From assembly GCA_023409535.1 (NCBI GenBank), contig JAEYGZ010000046.1, positions 62,001 through 126,000 on the forward strand: a DNA stretch of 64,000 nucleotides. Reading direction: 5' to 3'. The notes under the pieces were generated by a model. It was not told the DNA's origin, ran no database searches, and worked only from the letters and a program-made list of their open reading frames with translations. Numbering within the stretch: position 1 is the stretch's first letter; the number at the start of each line of letters is the position of its first letter. Below are positions 51,968 to 61,345 of this stretch, one piece after another. A program made the position numbers and the translations under genes. The stretch is from Bacillota bacterium (GTDB taxonomy: Bacteria; Bacillota; Clostridia; Lachnospirales; Lachnospiraceae).

Positions 51968-53281
51968 ATGAAAAGTATGGTCATTGAGAAAGTAATCGGA
52001 AGGGAAATCCTTGATTCCAGAGGTAATCCCACTGTTGAGGCAGAGGTGACACTGGCGGACGGAAGTGTCGGCAGGGCAGCGGTTCCTTCCGGTGCATCCA
52101 CAGGAGCATTTGAAGCGGTAGAGCTTCGTGACGGTGAGAAGAACAGATATCTTGGCACCGGTGTAAAGAAAGCGGTTGAAAATGTCAATAAAGCCATAGC
52201 AAAAGAGATTACCGGAATGGATGCCCTTGATCAGGGAGCGGTTGATGCTGCCATGATAGCACTTGACGGTACACCCAATAAGGGTAAGCTGGGGGCAAAT
52301 GCAATCCTTGGCGCATCCCTGGCAGTTGCCAAGGCAGCGGCCGTATCGCTTCATTTACCTCTGTACCGTTACCTGGGAGGGGTCAATGCAAAGACGCTTC
52401 CTGTTCCGATGATGAACATCATTAATGGCGGTAAGCATGCTGATTCCAGCCTGAATATACAGGAATTTATGATCATGCCGGTAGGTGCGGATACCTTCAG
52501 CGAAGCTTTGGAGCACAGCGCAACCGTATTCCATACCTTAAAGAAACTGTTAAAGAATGACGGCTTTGTTACTGCGGTGGGTGATGAAGGAGGTTTCGCG
52601 CCGAAGTTCTCCAGTGATACGCAGGCACTTGACTATATCGTTAAGGCGATTGAGAGTGCCGGTTACCGTCCGGGGGAAGATTTCTTTATCGCAATTGATG
52701 CAGCTTCTACAGAGATGTATGATGAAGCCGAGAAAGCCGGAAGAAAGGGAGATTATCTCTTCTGGAAGTCAGGCGAATATAAGACAGTGCAGGAGATGGT
52801 GGATTTCTGGGATCAGGTATGCAGCAAATACCCCGTTATTTCTCTGGAAGACGGTTTGGCAGAAGAGGACTGGACCGGATGGAAGCTGTTAACCGAGCGT
52901 CTGGGCAAGAAGATTCAGCTGGTCGGTGATGACCTGTTTGTGACAAATACCAGCCGTATTCATCAGGGTATCCTGCAAAGCGTTTCGAATTCGGTATTAA
53001 TTAAGTTCAATCAGATCGGTTCTCTTACAGAGACACTGGATGCAATCGAGATGGCTAAGAATAATCGCTGGACCGCAGTTGTGTCCCACCGTTCCGGTGA
53101 GACAGAGGATGTAACACTTGCAGATATTGCGGTTGCAACCAACGCAGGCCAGATTAAGACAGGCGCACCCTCCAGAACAGACCGTGTTGCAAAATACAAC
53201 CAGCTTCTTCGTATCGAGCAGGAGCTTGGCGGCAGCGCAAGATATCTTGGTAAGGACGCCTTTAAGGTAATCCGCGGATAA
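51968..53281 (+). CDS. eno: Enolase
   Basis: 437 residues, full length, with AAGGATGGAG before the ATG. VIGREILDSRGNPTVEAEV opens the protein; SGETEDVTLADIAVATN and SHRSGETED hold the catalytic Lys/His region, and LIKFNQIGSLTET carries the active-site Lys. It converts 2-phosphoglycerate to phosphoenolpyruvate. Monocistronic, with a terminator 47 nt downstream. The promoter carries a palindromic activator-type site. Confidence 0.98.
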   Translation: MKSMVIEKVIGREILDSRGNPTVEAEVTLADGSVGRAAVPSGASTGAFEAVELRDGEKNRYLGTGVKKAVENVNKAIAKEITGMDALDQGAVDAAMIALDGTPNKGKLGANAILGASLAVAKAAAVSLHLPLYRYLGGVNAKTLPVPMMNIINGGKHADSSLNIQEFMIMPVGADTFSEALEHSATVFHTLKKLLKNDGFVTAVGDEGGFAPKFSSDTQALDYIVKAIESAGYRPGEDFFIAIDAASTEMYDEAEKAGRKGDYLFWKSGEYKTVQEMVDFWDQVCSKYPVISLEDGLAEEDWTGWKLLTERLGKKIQLVGDDLFVTNTSRIHQGILQSVSNSVLIKFNQIGSLTETLDAIEMAKNNRWTAVVSHRSGETEDVTLADIAVATNAGQIKTGAPSRTDRVAKYNQLLRIEQELGGSARYLGKDAFKVIRG

Positions 53282-53327
53282 GAAGCTTCAGATCTGCGAT
53301 AATTCGCGCGGGTGCAAATAGATACTT

Positions 53328-53363
53328 ATGGGCAAGACCATTCTTCCTTGGTTCTTGCCCATG
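53328..53363 (+). terminator. Terminator of eno
   Basis: ATGGGCAAGACCA pairs with TGGTTCTTGCCCAT around an 8-nt loop. The T-rich sequence after it is short. Confidence 0.75.
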
Positions 53364-53456
53364 TTTGTATTATAAATTTATTTTTGGGATCCCTTCGTTT
53401 GTGGGACAATGGATCTAATTAAAAACAAAGCTGGAATATTTTACAAAAGAAAACAC

Positions 53457-53485
53457 TTGTTCTGTATGCGTATATTTGATATAAT
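53457..53485 (+). promoter_or_regulatory. Promoter in front of the NHL-repeat pseudogene
   Basis: TTGTTC (53457-53462), 17 nt, TATAAT (53480-53485). The rest of the ~250-nt gap after eno holds only the eno terminator. Confidence 0.5.
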
Positions 53486-53532
53486 CTGTTTAAAGATAAT
53501 TGTTTATATAATGACAGATAGGAGTATTAAAA

Positions 53533-54040
53533 TTGAATAAGTCTGATTGGTTGAAAGGAATAGTATATACTTTTATAGGTACTGGTCAGCCTGGGTATAG
53601 CGGAGATGGGGGTATCGCTTCAGGAAGCTCTCATAAATGGCCTGGCAGGAGTAGCTGTTGATAGCAATAGCAATGTTTATATTGCTGAAATTTTTAATAA
53701 TGTTGTGAGAAAAATTGATATAAGAACCAATATTGTTACAACTATTGCAGGATGTGGAGATAAGGGATTCAGCGGTGATGGCGGACCGGCTGTTAAAGCC
53801 AGGCTCAATGGGCCGGAGGGGGTATTCGTTGACTCATATGGAAATGTCTATATTGCTGATACTTGGAACCAACGAATTAGAAAAATTGATTCTAAAACTG
53901 GAATTATCAAAACCATTGCAGGAAATGGAGAAGCTGGATTCAGCGGTGACTTTGAAAATGCGTGTGATGCAAGTTTAAATTCTCCCTCTGGTGTTTTGAT
54001 TGTATTAAATGAACGAAATACCTTAGAATTACTAGTAATC
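53533..54040 (+). pseudogene. NHL-repeat protein remnant
   Basis: TTG at 53533 (TAGGAG upstream) opens a frame reading VYTFIGTGQPGYSGDGG, the first NHL-type repeat. A frameshift near 53610-53630 moves the continuation into the frame of 53606 (GLAGVAVDSNSNVYIAE, then TIAGCGDKGFSGDGG and TIAGNGEAGFSGD). After three repeats the sequence stops resembling NHL proteins at about 54000 and runs on without similarity into the convergent gene. NHL proteins form six-bladed propellers, so three repeats cannot fold alone. The promoter is still in place. Confidence 0.7.
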
Positions 54041-54117
54041 CTGCATTCAGCATACGGACAAATACAGTCCCTTTGTAAGCCTAAGGTATCCGTCCCTATG
54101 TGCTTCTATTTATTCCT

Positions 54118-54702
54118 TTATACGGTATATGCTTCTCCATGTCCCGGATAGATCGTTGTGATTTGATGTCTCCTAATCCTGTTCCAGCTATTCTCCAGCA
54201 CAAGATCATCGTAAGCCTCTGCCGGGTCGGGGGAAGGAAGATCACCCACAAAGGCGCAGCAGTCATCGATAATCAGACTGACACTGTCGTCACTGTGTCC
54301 GGGTGTCGACACCAGCTCACCGCGAATACCAATGGATGCAAGAAAGCTTCTGCTGTCACTGTCATTAACAGTAACACTGTTAGCAGTGGTGATATCCCGG
54401 TAATTTGCCTTAGGATTTTTCTTAAACAGCAGATTTAATTTATTGATGTAAGGAGCCTGATATTCATGAAGGATCAGCGTGGTACCCAGGTCCTTAAGTA
54501 TTTGTGCTAAGCCTGCGTGGTCCGGATGAAAATGGGTCACCACCAGGTAATTGACTTCATTGATGGAGATGTTATTTTGGCTAAGCAGCTGTAACAGCTG
54601 CGAAAAGGTATCCGGCCATCCAGCATCAATCATAAGCCATCCGTCCTTGTATGGGATAAGATAGCAGTTCGTTGATTTATAGACTAATGTTATGACATTC
54701 AC
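54118..54702 (-). CDS. Metallo-beta-lactamase-fold hydrolase
   Basis: About 194 residues from GTG at 54702 (GAGGTG 6 nt upstream); a GTG at 54711 is also possible. THFHPDHAG is the HxHxDH metal site, GELVSTPGHSDDSVSL and CCAFVGDLP carry the next ligands, and IYPGHGE the last His. The compact form resembles glyoxalase-II-like or lactonase-like members. The substrate is unknown. Short unknown gene directly upstream. Confidence 0.85.
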   Translation of the reverse strand: MNVITLVYKSTNCYLIPYKDGWLMIDAGWPDTFSQLLQLLSQNNISINEVNYLVVTHFHPDHAGLAQILKDLGTTLILHEYQAPYINKLNLLFKKNPKANYRDITTANSVTVNDSDSRSFLASIGIRGELVSTPGHSDDSVSLIIDDCCAFVGDLPSPDPAEAYDDLVLENSWNRIRRHQITTIYPGHGEAYTV

Positions 54703-54721
54703 TGGTTTCACCTCTGTGCTT

Positions 54722-54916
54722 TCATTCGTACTTAATCTCGAAGGTGTCTTGCAGATTGTAACGGTATGCTTTAATTATGTTGCCGCTTTCATACCGGAAG
54801 ACCCGATCGACATTTAAGTCCGGATCCCATATATAAGGCATGCTATCATACATTGACCATTGTTCCCACATGGAATCATCGTATGGCTTTAGAGAAGATT
54901 CTTTTTCTTCATTCAT
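54722..54916 (-). CDS. Small protein of unknown function
   Basis: About 64 residues from the ATG at 54916 (MNEEKESSLKPYDDSMWEQW); a longer form to 54985 lacks a better ribosome site. Acidic and rich in aromatic residues (YIWDPDLNVDRVFRYESG). No motif recognised. It may be co-transcribed with the MBL gene 19 nt downstream. Confidence 0.45.
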   Translation of the reverse strand: MNEEKESSLKPYDDSMWEQWSMYDSMPYIWDPDLNVDRVFRYESGNIIKAYRYNLQDTFEIKYE

Positions 54917-55018
54917 TGTATCCACACCAACACCTTTCAAAGAATTTATATCCTTAACTATATAACGATTCTGAAAGGAATGCAAGTGTGTAGATAGTGC
55001 TAGAATAGTATTTTGATA

Positions 55019-57727
55019 CTAATTTTTCGATATAATGTGACGGCTGCCAACCAGTTTTTCCAGTTCTACCACGATTATTGGAACAAAAGCAAGAAAAATG
55101 GTGATAGCCCACTGCCGAAAGGTCAAAGGTACTACCTGAAATACTTGTGCCAAAGCAGGAACCGTGATAACAATAATCTGCAGAAAGGCACAGATGATAA
55201 AGGAATAAACCAGTTTACGATTGCTGAATATTCCAATCTTCGACAGGGAATGTTCACTTCTCATATTGAAGGAGTGAAACAGCTGTGACAGGCTGAGTAC
55301 CGCAAAGGACATGGTCCGGCCGACCCAGGGGATATAGGTGGACGGAGTGGCAGTATCACTGCTTTGGCCTTGTAAGGACCGTACAAAGTTCGGCTTGTCG
55401 TAATCATAAAAACCAATGACAAATGCCAGTAAGGCCAGGGAACCTATCATTATTCCTTCAAACACAATCCGGTATGCCAGGCCGTCGGCAAACATTCCTT
55501 TGTCGGGCGGTATTGGTTTTTTCGCCATGATATCCTTTTCCACAGGCTCTACACCAAGGGAGATGGCAGGCAGGGAATCCGTAATCAAATTTACCCATAG
55601 CAGCTGTACCGCTACCAGAGGAGTCGGCAGTCCAAGCAGAAGGGCAACAAATATCGTGAGGATTTCTCCGATATTACTGGAAAGGAGAAAATGAATTGCC
55701 TTTTTAATATTGTCATAAATTCCCCTGCCTTCCCGTACCGCTGATACAATGGTGGCAAAATTGTCATCGGTTAATATCATATCTGCGGCATTCTTAGCTA
55801 CGTCTGTACCGGCGATACCCATGGCACAGCCTATGTCTGCGGCTTTCAGGGCAGGAGCATCATTTACGCCGTCTCCGGTCATTGCAACGATTTCCCCTCT
55901 GGCCTGGAAAGCCTTTACGATCCTCACCTTATGCTCCGGTGAAACCCGTGCAAATACGCTGTATCGATAGATATTTTCCTGCAGCTGCTCATCACTCATG
56001 GCAGTTAGAAGCTCACCGGTAACGGCCTCTTCGCTCTCCGATAAAATGCCAAGCTCTCTGGCGATTGCTTTGGCGGTAAGTACATGATCTCCGGTGATCA
56101 TAACAGGCTTAATTCCAGCCTGGAGGCACATGGCCACAGCGTCCCTTACCTCTTCCCTTGGCGGATCAATCATACCGATTAATCCGATAAAGGTTAAATT
56201 CTGTTCCAGATTATCTTCCTTGCGGAAGGTATCGGGAAGATTCTTATATGCTACGGCAAGAACACGCAGTGCCCTTTGCGTCATTGAATTATTCAGTTCA
56301 ATCAAATGTTTGCGTTCCTTACTTCCTAAGTCATGCTGTTTACCATCCTGATAATAATGGGAACAGCGACTTAGCAGAAAGTCAAAGGCGCCTTTGGTCA
56401 CGCTGCGGTAGCTCTGGTCGGGAGAGCAGTGAACCGTAGTCATCAGCTTTCTGGCAGAATCAAAAGGGATCTCATAAACCCGCGGGTAATCTCTATCCAA
56501 CTCAGCCTTGTTGGAGCCGGCCTGATAGGCGGCCATAGCAAGAGCCTTTTCCGTGGGCTCGCCGTTTAAAGCCACAATATTCTTATAGACAGACAGGGAA
56601 GCATCATTACATAAAGCGGCATGGCTTAATAAGAAGCTGCCAAAGGTACCTGAGGGCTTTTCCTTCCCCTTCATAGAACAAATCTGGGTTACGGTCATTA
56701 CATTCTGCGTCAGGGTTCCGGTCTTATCTGAGCAGATTACGGTGGCACTGCCTAAGGTTTCAACTGCAGGAAGCTTGCGGATTACGGCATTCTTACGGGC
56801 CATTCGCTGCACACCCAAAGAGAGCATAATGGTGACGATGGCCGGTAAACCTTCGGGAATGGCAGCCACAGCCAGGCTGACAGAGGTCATAAACATATCG
56901 AAGACAGGCAGCTGTTTTAATAATCCGATTACGAATATGGCGCCGCAGATAATAAGAGCTGCGATTCCCAATACCTTACCTGTCTTGGCAAGACGCTTTT
57001 GCAGAGGGGTCATGGGAGTATCATCCTCCATAATCAGCCTTGCAATATGTCCGACCTGAGTATTCATTCCTGTTTCGGTTACAACAGCGGTTCCCCTTCC
57101 GTAGGTGATCGTACTGGTGGCTAGAACCATATTGATCCGGTCTCCGAGATTGGTATCGGGGTTCAGCCTGATCTCCGCATTCTTCTCCACCGCATTTGAC
57201 TCACCGGTCAGGGAAGCTTCCTCTGCCTTCAGATTTATCGCGGTGATCAGTCTTGCATCGGCGGGTACAAAGCAGCCTGTTTCAAGCTGTATGATGTCTC
57301 CGGGAACCAGCCCCGCAGAATCTGCCATAGTCCATTTTCCCTCCCGCAGTACATGGGCAGTGGGAGCGGACATTTTCTTCAGTGCTTCCAGCGCTTTTTC
57401 TGCTCTGGCTTCCTGTAATAATCCCAAAGTAGCATTTATGATAATAATACATAATATAATGATCGGATCAACATAGTCCGGATCTCCGTCCATCACTGAT
57501 ACAAAAAAGGAAATGATAGCGGCCAGTATCAGTATAATGATCATAAAATCGGCAAACTGTGCTAAGAACTTAAGCAGAAGGGTTTTACGCTTCTTTGCCT
57601 CAAGAACATTTCGCCCGTAGTTTTGCCGGCGCAGGTCCGCCTCCCTGGTTGATAAGCCCTGATTATGTGTGACTCCCAATCGTTCCAGGGTTTCATTGAT
57701 TGACATACTATACCACTGCATTAACAA
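55019..57727 (-). CDS. P-type Ca2+-transporting ATPase (P2 type)
   Basis: 902 residues from TTG with AGGAGTG 7 nt upstream. Phosphorylation motif CSDKTGTLTQN, actuator motif LTGESNAVEK, hinge MTGDGVNDAPALKAADIG, and the TM4 ion-site motif VAAIPEGLPAIVT. The ATP pocket includes KGAFDFLLSRC. About ten TM helices and a C-terminal cation-ATPase domain. This is the SERCA/PMCA-like bacterial group that exports Ca2+ (possibly Mn2+). Monocistronic. Confidence 0.93.
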   Translation of the reverse strand: MLMQWYSMSINETLERLGVTHNQGLSTREADLRRQNYGRNVLEAKKRKTLLLKFLAQFADFMIIILILAAIISFFVSVMDGDPDYVDPIIILCIIIINATLGLLQEARAEKALEALKKMSAPTAHVLREGKWTMADSAGLVPGDIIQLETGCFVPADARLITAINLKAEEASLTGESNAVEKNAEIRLNPDTNLGDRINMVLATSTITYGRGTAVVTETGMNTQVGHIARLIMEDDTPMTPLQKRLAKTGKVLGIAALIICGAIFVIGLLKQLPVFDMFMTSVSLAVAAIPEGLPAIVTIMLSLGVQRMARKNAVIRKLPAVETLGSATVICSDKTGTLTQNVMTVTQICSMKGKEKPSGTFGSFLLSHAALCNDASLSVYKNIVALNGEPTEKALAMAAYQAGSNKAELDRDYPRVYEIPFDSARKLMTTVHCSPDQSYRSVTKGAFDFLLSRCSHYYQDGKQHDLGSKERKHLIELNNSMTQRALRVLAVAYKNLPDTFRKEDNLEQNLTFIGLIGMIDPPREEVRDAVAMCLQAGIKPVMITGDHVLTAKAIARELGILSESEEAVTGELLTAMSDEQLQENIYRYSVFARVSPEHKVRIVKAFQARGEIVAMTGDGVNDAPALKAADIGCAMGIAGTDVAKNAADMILTDDNFATIVSAVREGRGIYDNIKKAIHFLLSSNIGEILTIFVALLLGLPTPLVAVQLLWVNLITDSLPAISLGVEPVEKDIMAKKPIPPDKGMFADGLAYRIVFEGIMIGSLALLAFVIGFYDYDKPNFVRSLQGQSSDTATPSTYIPWVGRTMSFAVLSLSQLFHSFNMRSEHSLSKIGIFSNRKLVYSFIICAFLQIIVITVPALAQVFQVVPLTFRQWAITIFLAFVPIIVVELEKLVGSRHIISKN

Positions 57728-57786
57728 TATTCACTCCTGTCAAGCTAATCTTCGTTTAATTATATGAGCATAGCTTGGGAATATGA

Positions 57787-58392
57787 TTAACACTGTTTAT
57801 GCATCTTCCTGTGCCTGCTGATGTACCTGAACAGCAAGCCGGCCAGACATATGCCTGCAATCGGGAGCAAATTATGCTTGTATTTATCATAGTAAACCGC
57901 TACCTTATTATAATTTGTACCCAGGGTATAACCGAGCCCGATCAGCAGCGTGTTCCAGACAGCAACTCCAAGGGCAGTTGCGGTAAAATAAGTTACCGGA
58001 TTTAATTTTGCAGCTCCGGCGACCCATGCGATATAAGTCCGGATAAAAGGAATTACTCTGCCGATGCATACGGCAGCAGCTCCGTTCTGATTGAATTTGT
58101 CATTTGCCGCGGCGATTCCTTTGCCCATCTTGGGAAATTTTCTGGAGATGGTACTGAGAACGGCTCCTCCGCCAAACCAGGCGATAGTATAACAGATCCC
58201 GGTTCCAATCAGGCCTGCGATGATACTGACAAGAAGGATAATAAGAAACTTTGTATTGTTCAGAGAGGCGGCCGCACCGCAAAAGGGCAGTACTATCTCG
58301 CTGGAAACCGGGAAGCATGCATATTCCAACAAAATGACAATAAACATAGCAAGTAATCCATATTTTGTTAATAATTCAAATATAAACTCCAT
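57787..58392 (-). CDS. DedA-family membrane protein
   Basis: About 201 residues from the ATG at 58392 (GGGAGG upstream). Four or five TM helices with the DedA/SNARE-associated core: LEYACFPVSSEIVLPFCG (E at the conserved acid position) and GRVIPFIRTYIAWVAGAA, the family FxRFIPxxRTxxxxxxG motif. Members flip lipids, including undecaprenyl phosphate and phosphatidylethanolamine, using the proton gradient; the substrate here is unassigned. Confidence 0.9.
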   Translation of the reverse strand: MEFIFELLTKYGLLAMFIVILLEYACFPVSSEIVLPFCGAAASLNNTKFLIILLVSIIAGLIGTGICYTIAWFGGGAVLSTISRKFPKMGKGIAAANDKFNQNGAAAVCIGRVIPFIRTYIAWVAGAAKLNPVTYFTATALGVAVWNTLLIGLGYTLGTNYNKVAVYYDKYKHNLLPIAGICLAGLLFRYISRHRKMHKQC

Positions 58393-58570
58393 AATCAGAC
58401 CATGTCCTCCCAATGGGATAATCGACTTTTATTATCACATTACCCAATGTTATTTCTTGAAACATGTATATGCAATGATAGATAAAATATAAGTCCGAAG
58501 GCAGTATTGCGGTAAAGCAGGAAAAAGTTTCCGGCAGTATGAATAATCATAGAAAAATGGTAAAATAATC

Positions 58571-58727
58571 TATCGTAAATACGATAATTGTGTTAAAATT
58601 AGAATACAAATGGCTGATCAGCCACGGCGGCTCGTTACAGGCGTGCATATTTTTTATGAGATGTTTTTATGCGTGCGTATATTTTTTATGCGTTTTACGC
58701 ACAAAATATGCAAAGTATGCATATTTT
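58571..58727 (+). promoter_or_regulatory. Palindrome- and hairpin-rich leader before pgsA
   Basis: The 377-nt gap before pgsA holds a 7-2-7 inverted repeat, TATCGTAAATACGATA (58571-58586). A perfect palindrome, TGGCTGATCAGCCA, lies at 58611-58624. Two near-repeats of GCGTGC[AG]TATATTTTTTATG, a short TGCGTTTTACGCA stem, and AAAATATGC paired with GCATATTTT (58703-58727) follow. TGTTAAAATTAGAAT just before the second palindrome may be the -10 region. No known riboswitch fits. The last hairpin could attenuate transcription. Confidence 0.35.
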
Positions 58728-58769
58728 GGCGTTGCTAGTTATTATACTTGAAAGAAGGGTGGAGAAGAG

Positions 58770-59372
58770 ATGAAAATAGTGACCAGATTTTCAAGAAGAG
58801 ATCTGTGGAAGATACCGAATATTCTTTGCTATATCAGATTTATATTGATACCGTTCTTTGTTGTAACCTATATTAAAGCAGATGAGCCCAAGGCATATAT
58901 TCAGGCAGCGGCGATTGTATTTTTATCAGGGTTGACTGATTTTCTTGACGGATTTATTGCAAGAAGATTTGATATGGTAACGGAACTTGGCAAGATTATT
59001 GATCCCTTGGCGGATAAGCTTACCCAGGCGTCTCTTATCTTTGTCCTGGTTGTAAAGATAAAATGGATGTTTTTACTTCTGATTTTGTTTGTCATAATGC
59101 AGCTTTTCCTGCTGATAGCCGGACTGGTCATGCTTAAAAAAGGTACAAAGCTCAGCGGTGCAAAATGGTTTGGGAAGGTTTCCACGACGGTTTTCTATGT
59201 AACGATGCTGGTATTGGTGGCGGTCCCGACCCTGAATAAAAGCATGACAGGCATTCTGATGCTGCTGTGCGGAGGCTTTTTGCTGCTGTCCTTCCTGCTT
59301 TACATTAATGAATATATCATTATGTACCGTAATTTAAACCGTAGCCGTAAAAGCAGTCTTGATACACATTAA
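58770..59372 (+). CDS. pgsA: CDP-alcohol phosphatidyltransferase, PgsA-like
   Basis: 200 residues, GGTGGAG before the ATG. Five or six TM helices. DFLDGFIARRFDMVTELG followed by KIIDPLADK is the full CDP-alcohol transferase motif (DGxxARx8Gx3Dx3D). It most likely makes phosphatidylglycerol phosphate from CDP-diacylglycerol and glycerol 3-phosphate; cardiolipin synthase of the same fold cannot be excluded. Confidence 0.85.
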   Translation: MKIVTRFSRRDLWKIPNILCYIRFILIPFFVVTYIKADEPKAYIQAAAIVFLSGLTDFLDGFIARRFDMVTELGKIIDPLADKLTQASLIFVLVVKIKWMFLLLILFVIMQLFLLIAGLVMLKKGTKLSGAKWFGKVSTTVFYVTMLVLVAVPTLNKSMTGILMLLCGGFLLLSFLLYINEYIIMYRNLNRSRKSSLDTH

Positions 59373-59386
59373 TCCGGCGAAACAGG

Positions 59387-59415
59387 AAAAGGAATCCGCG
59401 GAGGATTCCTTTTTT
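59387..59415. terminator. Bidirectional terminator
   Basis: AAAAGGAATCC pairs with GGATTCCTTTTTT around GCGGA, between convergent pgsA and the unknown gene pair. Confidence 0.8.
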
Positions 59416-59422
59416 GCAGCCC

Positions 59423-59710
59423 TTATTTTGAAGGACCGCGCTGGGCCATCATCATCTTTCGGAACATTTCAAATTGCGTCTTCTCCTTGGGGGATAAATT
59501 TTTCGTAAGCAGTTCAATCATGATATCGGTTTCTTCTTTGTTAAACATTAAATTCTGTTCCTGAAGCCTTTTATTTGTGGTCATTAAAAGCGGCAGCACT
59601 TTATCCAGCGGTTTTCCCTCCGCCTGTTTCATCAATTCAATTAAAGCCGTAAGCTTTCGGGGATCAAGATTTCTAATTTTAGGATTGTTCGTCCAGGACA
59701 TATCAGCCAT
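59423..59710 (-). CDS. Conserved small protein of unknown function
   Basis: 95 residues from the ATG at 59710, 7 nt after AAGGAG and 8 nt inside the end of the upstream gene. Rich in Leu, Lys and Met, almost all helical (LTALIELMKQAEGKPLDKVL, MFNKEETDIMIELLTKNLSP). No TM segment, signal or known motif. Coupled translation with its neighbour suggests the two act together. Confidence 0.6.
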   Translation of the reverse strand: MADMSWTNNPKIRNLDPRKLTALIELMKQAEGKPLDKVLPLLMTTNKRLQEQNLMFNKEETDIMIELLTKNLSPKEKTQFEMFRKMMMAQRGPSK

Positions 59711-60467
59711 ACTCATGCTCCTTACCATCATTTGGTTTGTTATTATTATCATATGACATGGTATTGAAAAGCATTCTTAAGTTTTCAAAGGTACTCATCT
59801 GCTCCGGCGGAACCATTCCCTTAAACATATCAAACATTGTGCTGTCAGCTTTGAAGGTGTTGTTCGTACCGGTGTGAGGGGCTTCTTCGCGATTCGATTT
59901 GCTGTCATTATCATTATTATAATTATCCGTATTACTATAATTATCAGTATGTAAGGCTTCGTTACTATCATAATTGTCATATGCAGTTTCCTGCATGGGG
60001 GTATTGTTATCCTCCTCCGGCATTTCCGACGCATTATTAAAACCTTGGAAAATGGAATTAAAAATATTGTTTGTAAAATTACCTGTTACATTTTCCGTAT
60101 CGTCTTTTTGCCCTTCCTCAGTGAAGGAAAAACCGCCGGCCTCCTGCATTACATTCATCATATTCATAAAATTATTGTACGTCTCAAAAATTCTCTTTAT
60201 ATTAAAAATATTTAAAATCCGGTCGACGAATTCTCTTTCCCTCTTATCGCATAAGGGTCGGATCGCATTCAGTATTCCTTCCACATCAATACTTGCAGCT
60301 TCGTAGCCATAGGCAACCATACTTCCCCTGCCGGTCAGTGAATTCAGGCTTCCCATCAGGTCGAGAACCTTACTGAACAGCTCCACCTGGGATCTGGTCC
60401 TGTTGTCGAAATAGGGCAGTGATGCTTTCATCAATTCGGCGGTATGCGAATAGTTTTGGCTTGCCAT
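59703..60467 (-). CDS. Unknown protein with Asn/Asp-rich linker
   Basis: About 254 residues from the ATG at 60467 (GGGAGAAG upstream). Helical N-terminal domain (about 1-110, with RSQVELFSKVLDLMGSLNSL), an extremely Asn/Asp-rich region about residues 155-200 (NYSNTDNYNNDNDSKSN), and a short helical end (FDMFKGMVPPEQMSTFENLR). The last segment resembles the end of the downstream partner (KNLSPKEKTQFEMFRKMM). No family recognised. Confidence 0.6.
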   Translation of the reverse strand: MASQNYSHTAELMKASLPYFDNRTRSQVELFSKVLDLMGSLNSLTGRGSMVAYGYEAASIDVEGILNAIRPLCDKREREFVDRILNIFNIKRIFETYNNFMNMMNVMQEAGGFSFTEEGQKDDTENVTGNFTNNIFNSIFQGFNNASEMPEEDNNTPMQETAYDNYDSNEALHTDNYSNTDNYNNDNDSKSNREEAPHTGTNNTFKADSTMFDMFKGMVPPEQMSTFENLRMLFNTMSYDNNNKPNDGKEHEYG

Positions 60468-60548
60468 AGCTTCTCCCATTATAGATTCTTATTACAGTAT
60501 ATTCACAGAGATGACTAACATGCGTCACGATTACCGGAACAGCGTTCT

Positions 60549-61307
60549 TTAACATCTGGTTTTACAATTTCTGATATATTCCTTCGGTGTAATTCCGGTG
60601 ATCTTTTTAAAGGTCTTTGCAAAATAGCTGCTGTCATTATATCCGGACTTGAAAGCAACCTCTGTAACATGATCGGACGCAGATTCAAAATAGTATTTGG
60701 AGAGTTCAATCCGCTGATGATTTATATAATCCACCAATGACATTCCCGTATCCTCGCGAAATGTTCTGGAAAGATAGCTGGGATTGACACCGAGCTGCGC
60801 GGCAAGCTGTGTCAAGCTGATATCCTTTGTTATATTTGAAGTGAGATAGCGGACAGCCTCCTTGATAATATCGCTGTAATTTAATGTTGAGAACATGGAG
60901 ACTGCCCTTGCATATTCCACAGCAAGTGCTTTACTCAGATCTGCCGCATATTCAAAGGAATTGACAGTTTCTATGATGTGGGCAAATTTTTCTGATACTG
61001 TGTGCAGATACACCACAGGCAGCCCTCCTTTTTTGGCAGCTGTTCTGCAAAGGGTATTATTAACGATCAGCATATTCCTCATTTGTCTTAACGGATCCTG
61101 CGGCAGCCGCTTAAACAGATGCGCACTGGGCTGATTAAAGTATGCTTCATCAAACAATTCGGAAACCTTGTCCACATCCCCCTGCTGGACTGCAAACATG
61201 TATTCCTTTTCGAATTTATATGCATGCTCAATGATTGTGATATTATCAAGCGTCAGCTGAAGATCGAAAGGGCTATAGATTGGTGCTTTCTTAGAAATGT
61301 CTTCCAT
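60549..61307 (-). CDS. AraC-family transcriptional regulator
   Basis: 252 residues from the ATG at 61307 (GGAGG 5 nt upstream). The C-terminal ~100 residues are a classical AraC DNA-binding domain: ISLTQLAAQLGVNPSYLSRT, FREDTGMSLVDYINHQRIEL, YNDSSYFAKTFKKITGITPK. The N-terminal part is a helical sensor without a cupin. Divergent from the symporter and beta-glucuronidase genes, so it probably controls them in response to a glucuronide or related sugar. Confidence 0.9.
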   Translation of the reverse strand: MEDISKKAPIYSPFDLQLTLDNITIIEHAYKFEKEYMFAVQQGDVDKVSELFDEAYFNQPSAHLFKRLPQDPLRQMRNMLIVNNTLCRTAAKKGGLPVVYLHTVSEKFAHIIETVNSFEYAADLSKALAVEYARAVSMFSTLNYSDIIKEAVRYLTSNITKDISLTQLAAQLGVNPSYLSRTFREDTGMSLVDYINHQRIELSKYYFESASDHVTEVAFKSGYNDSSYFAKTFKKITGITPKEYIRNCKTRC

Positions 61308-61345
61308 AATAACCTCCAAGTCGGATAAACCGTGTGACTGTATCG

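Noticed and set aside
54722..54985. Longer 87-residue form of the small unknown protein
   Set aside because: The extension MHSFQNRYIVKDINSLKG lacks a ribosome site, and the internal ATG leaves a more compact acidic protein; kept as uncertain.
58650..58730. CRISPR-like array in the T-rich repeats before pgsA
   Set aside because: Only two imperfect units, no spacers of constant length, and no cas genes in the window.
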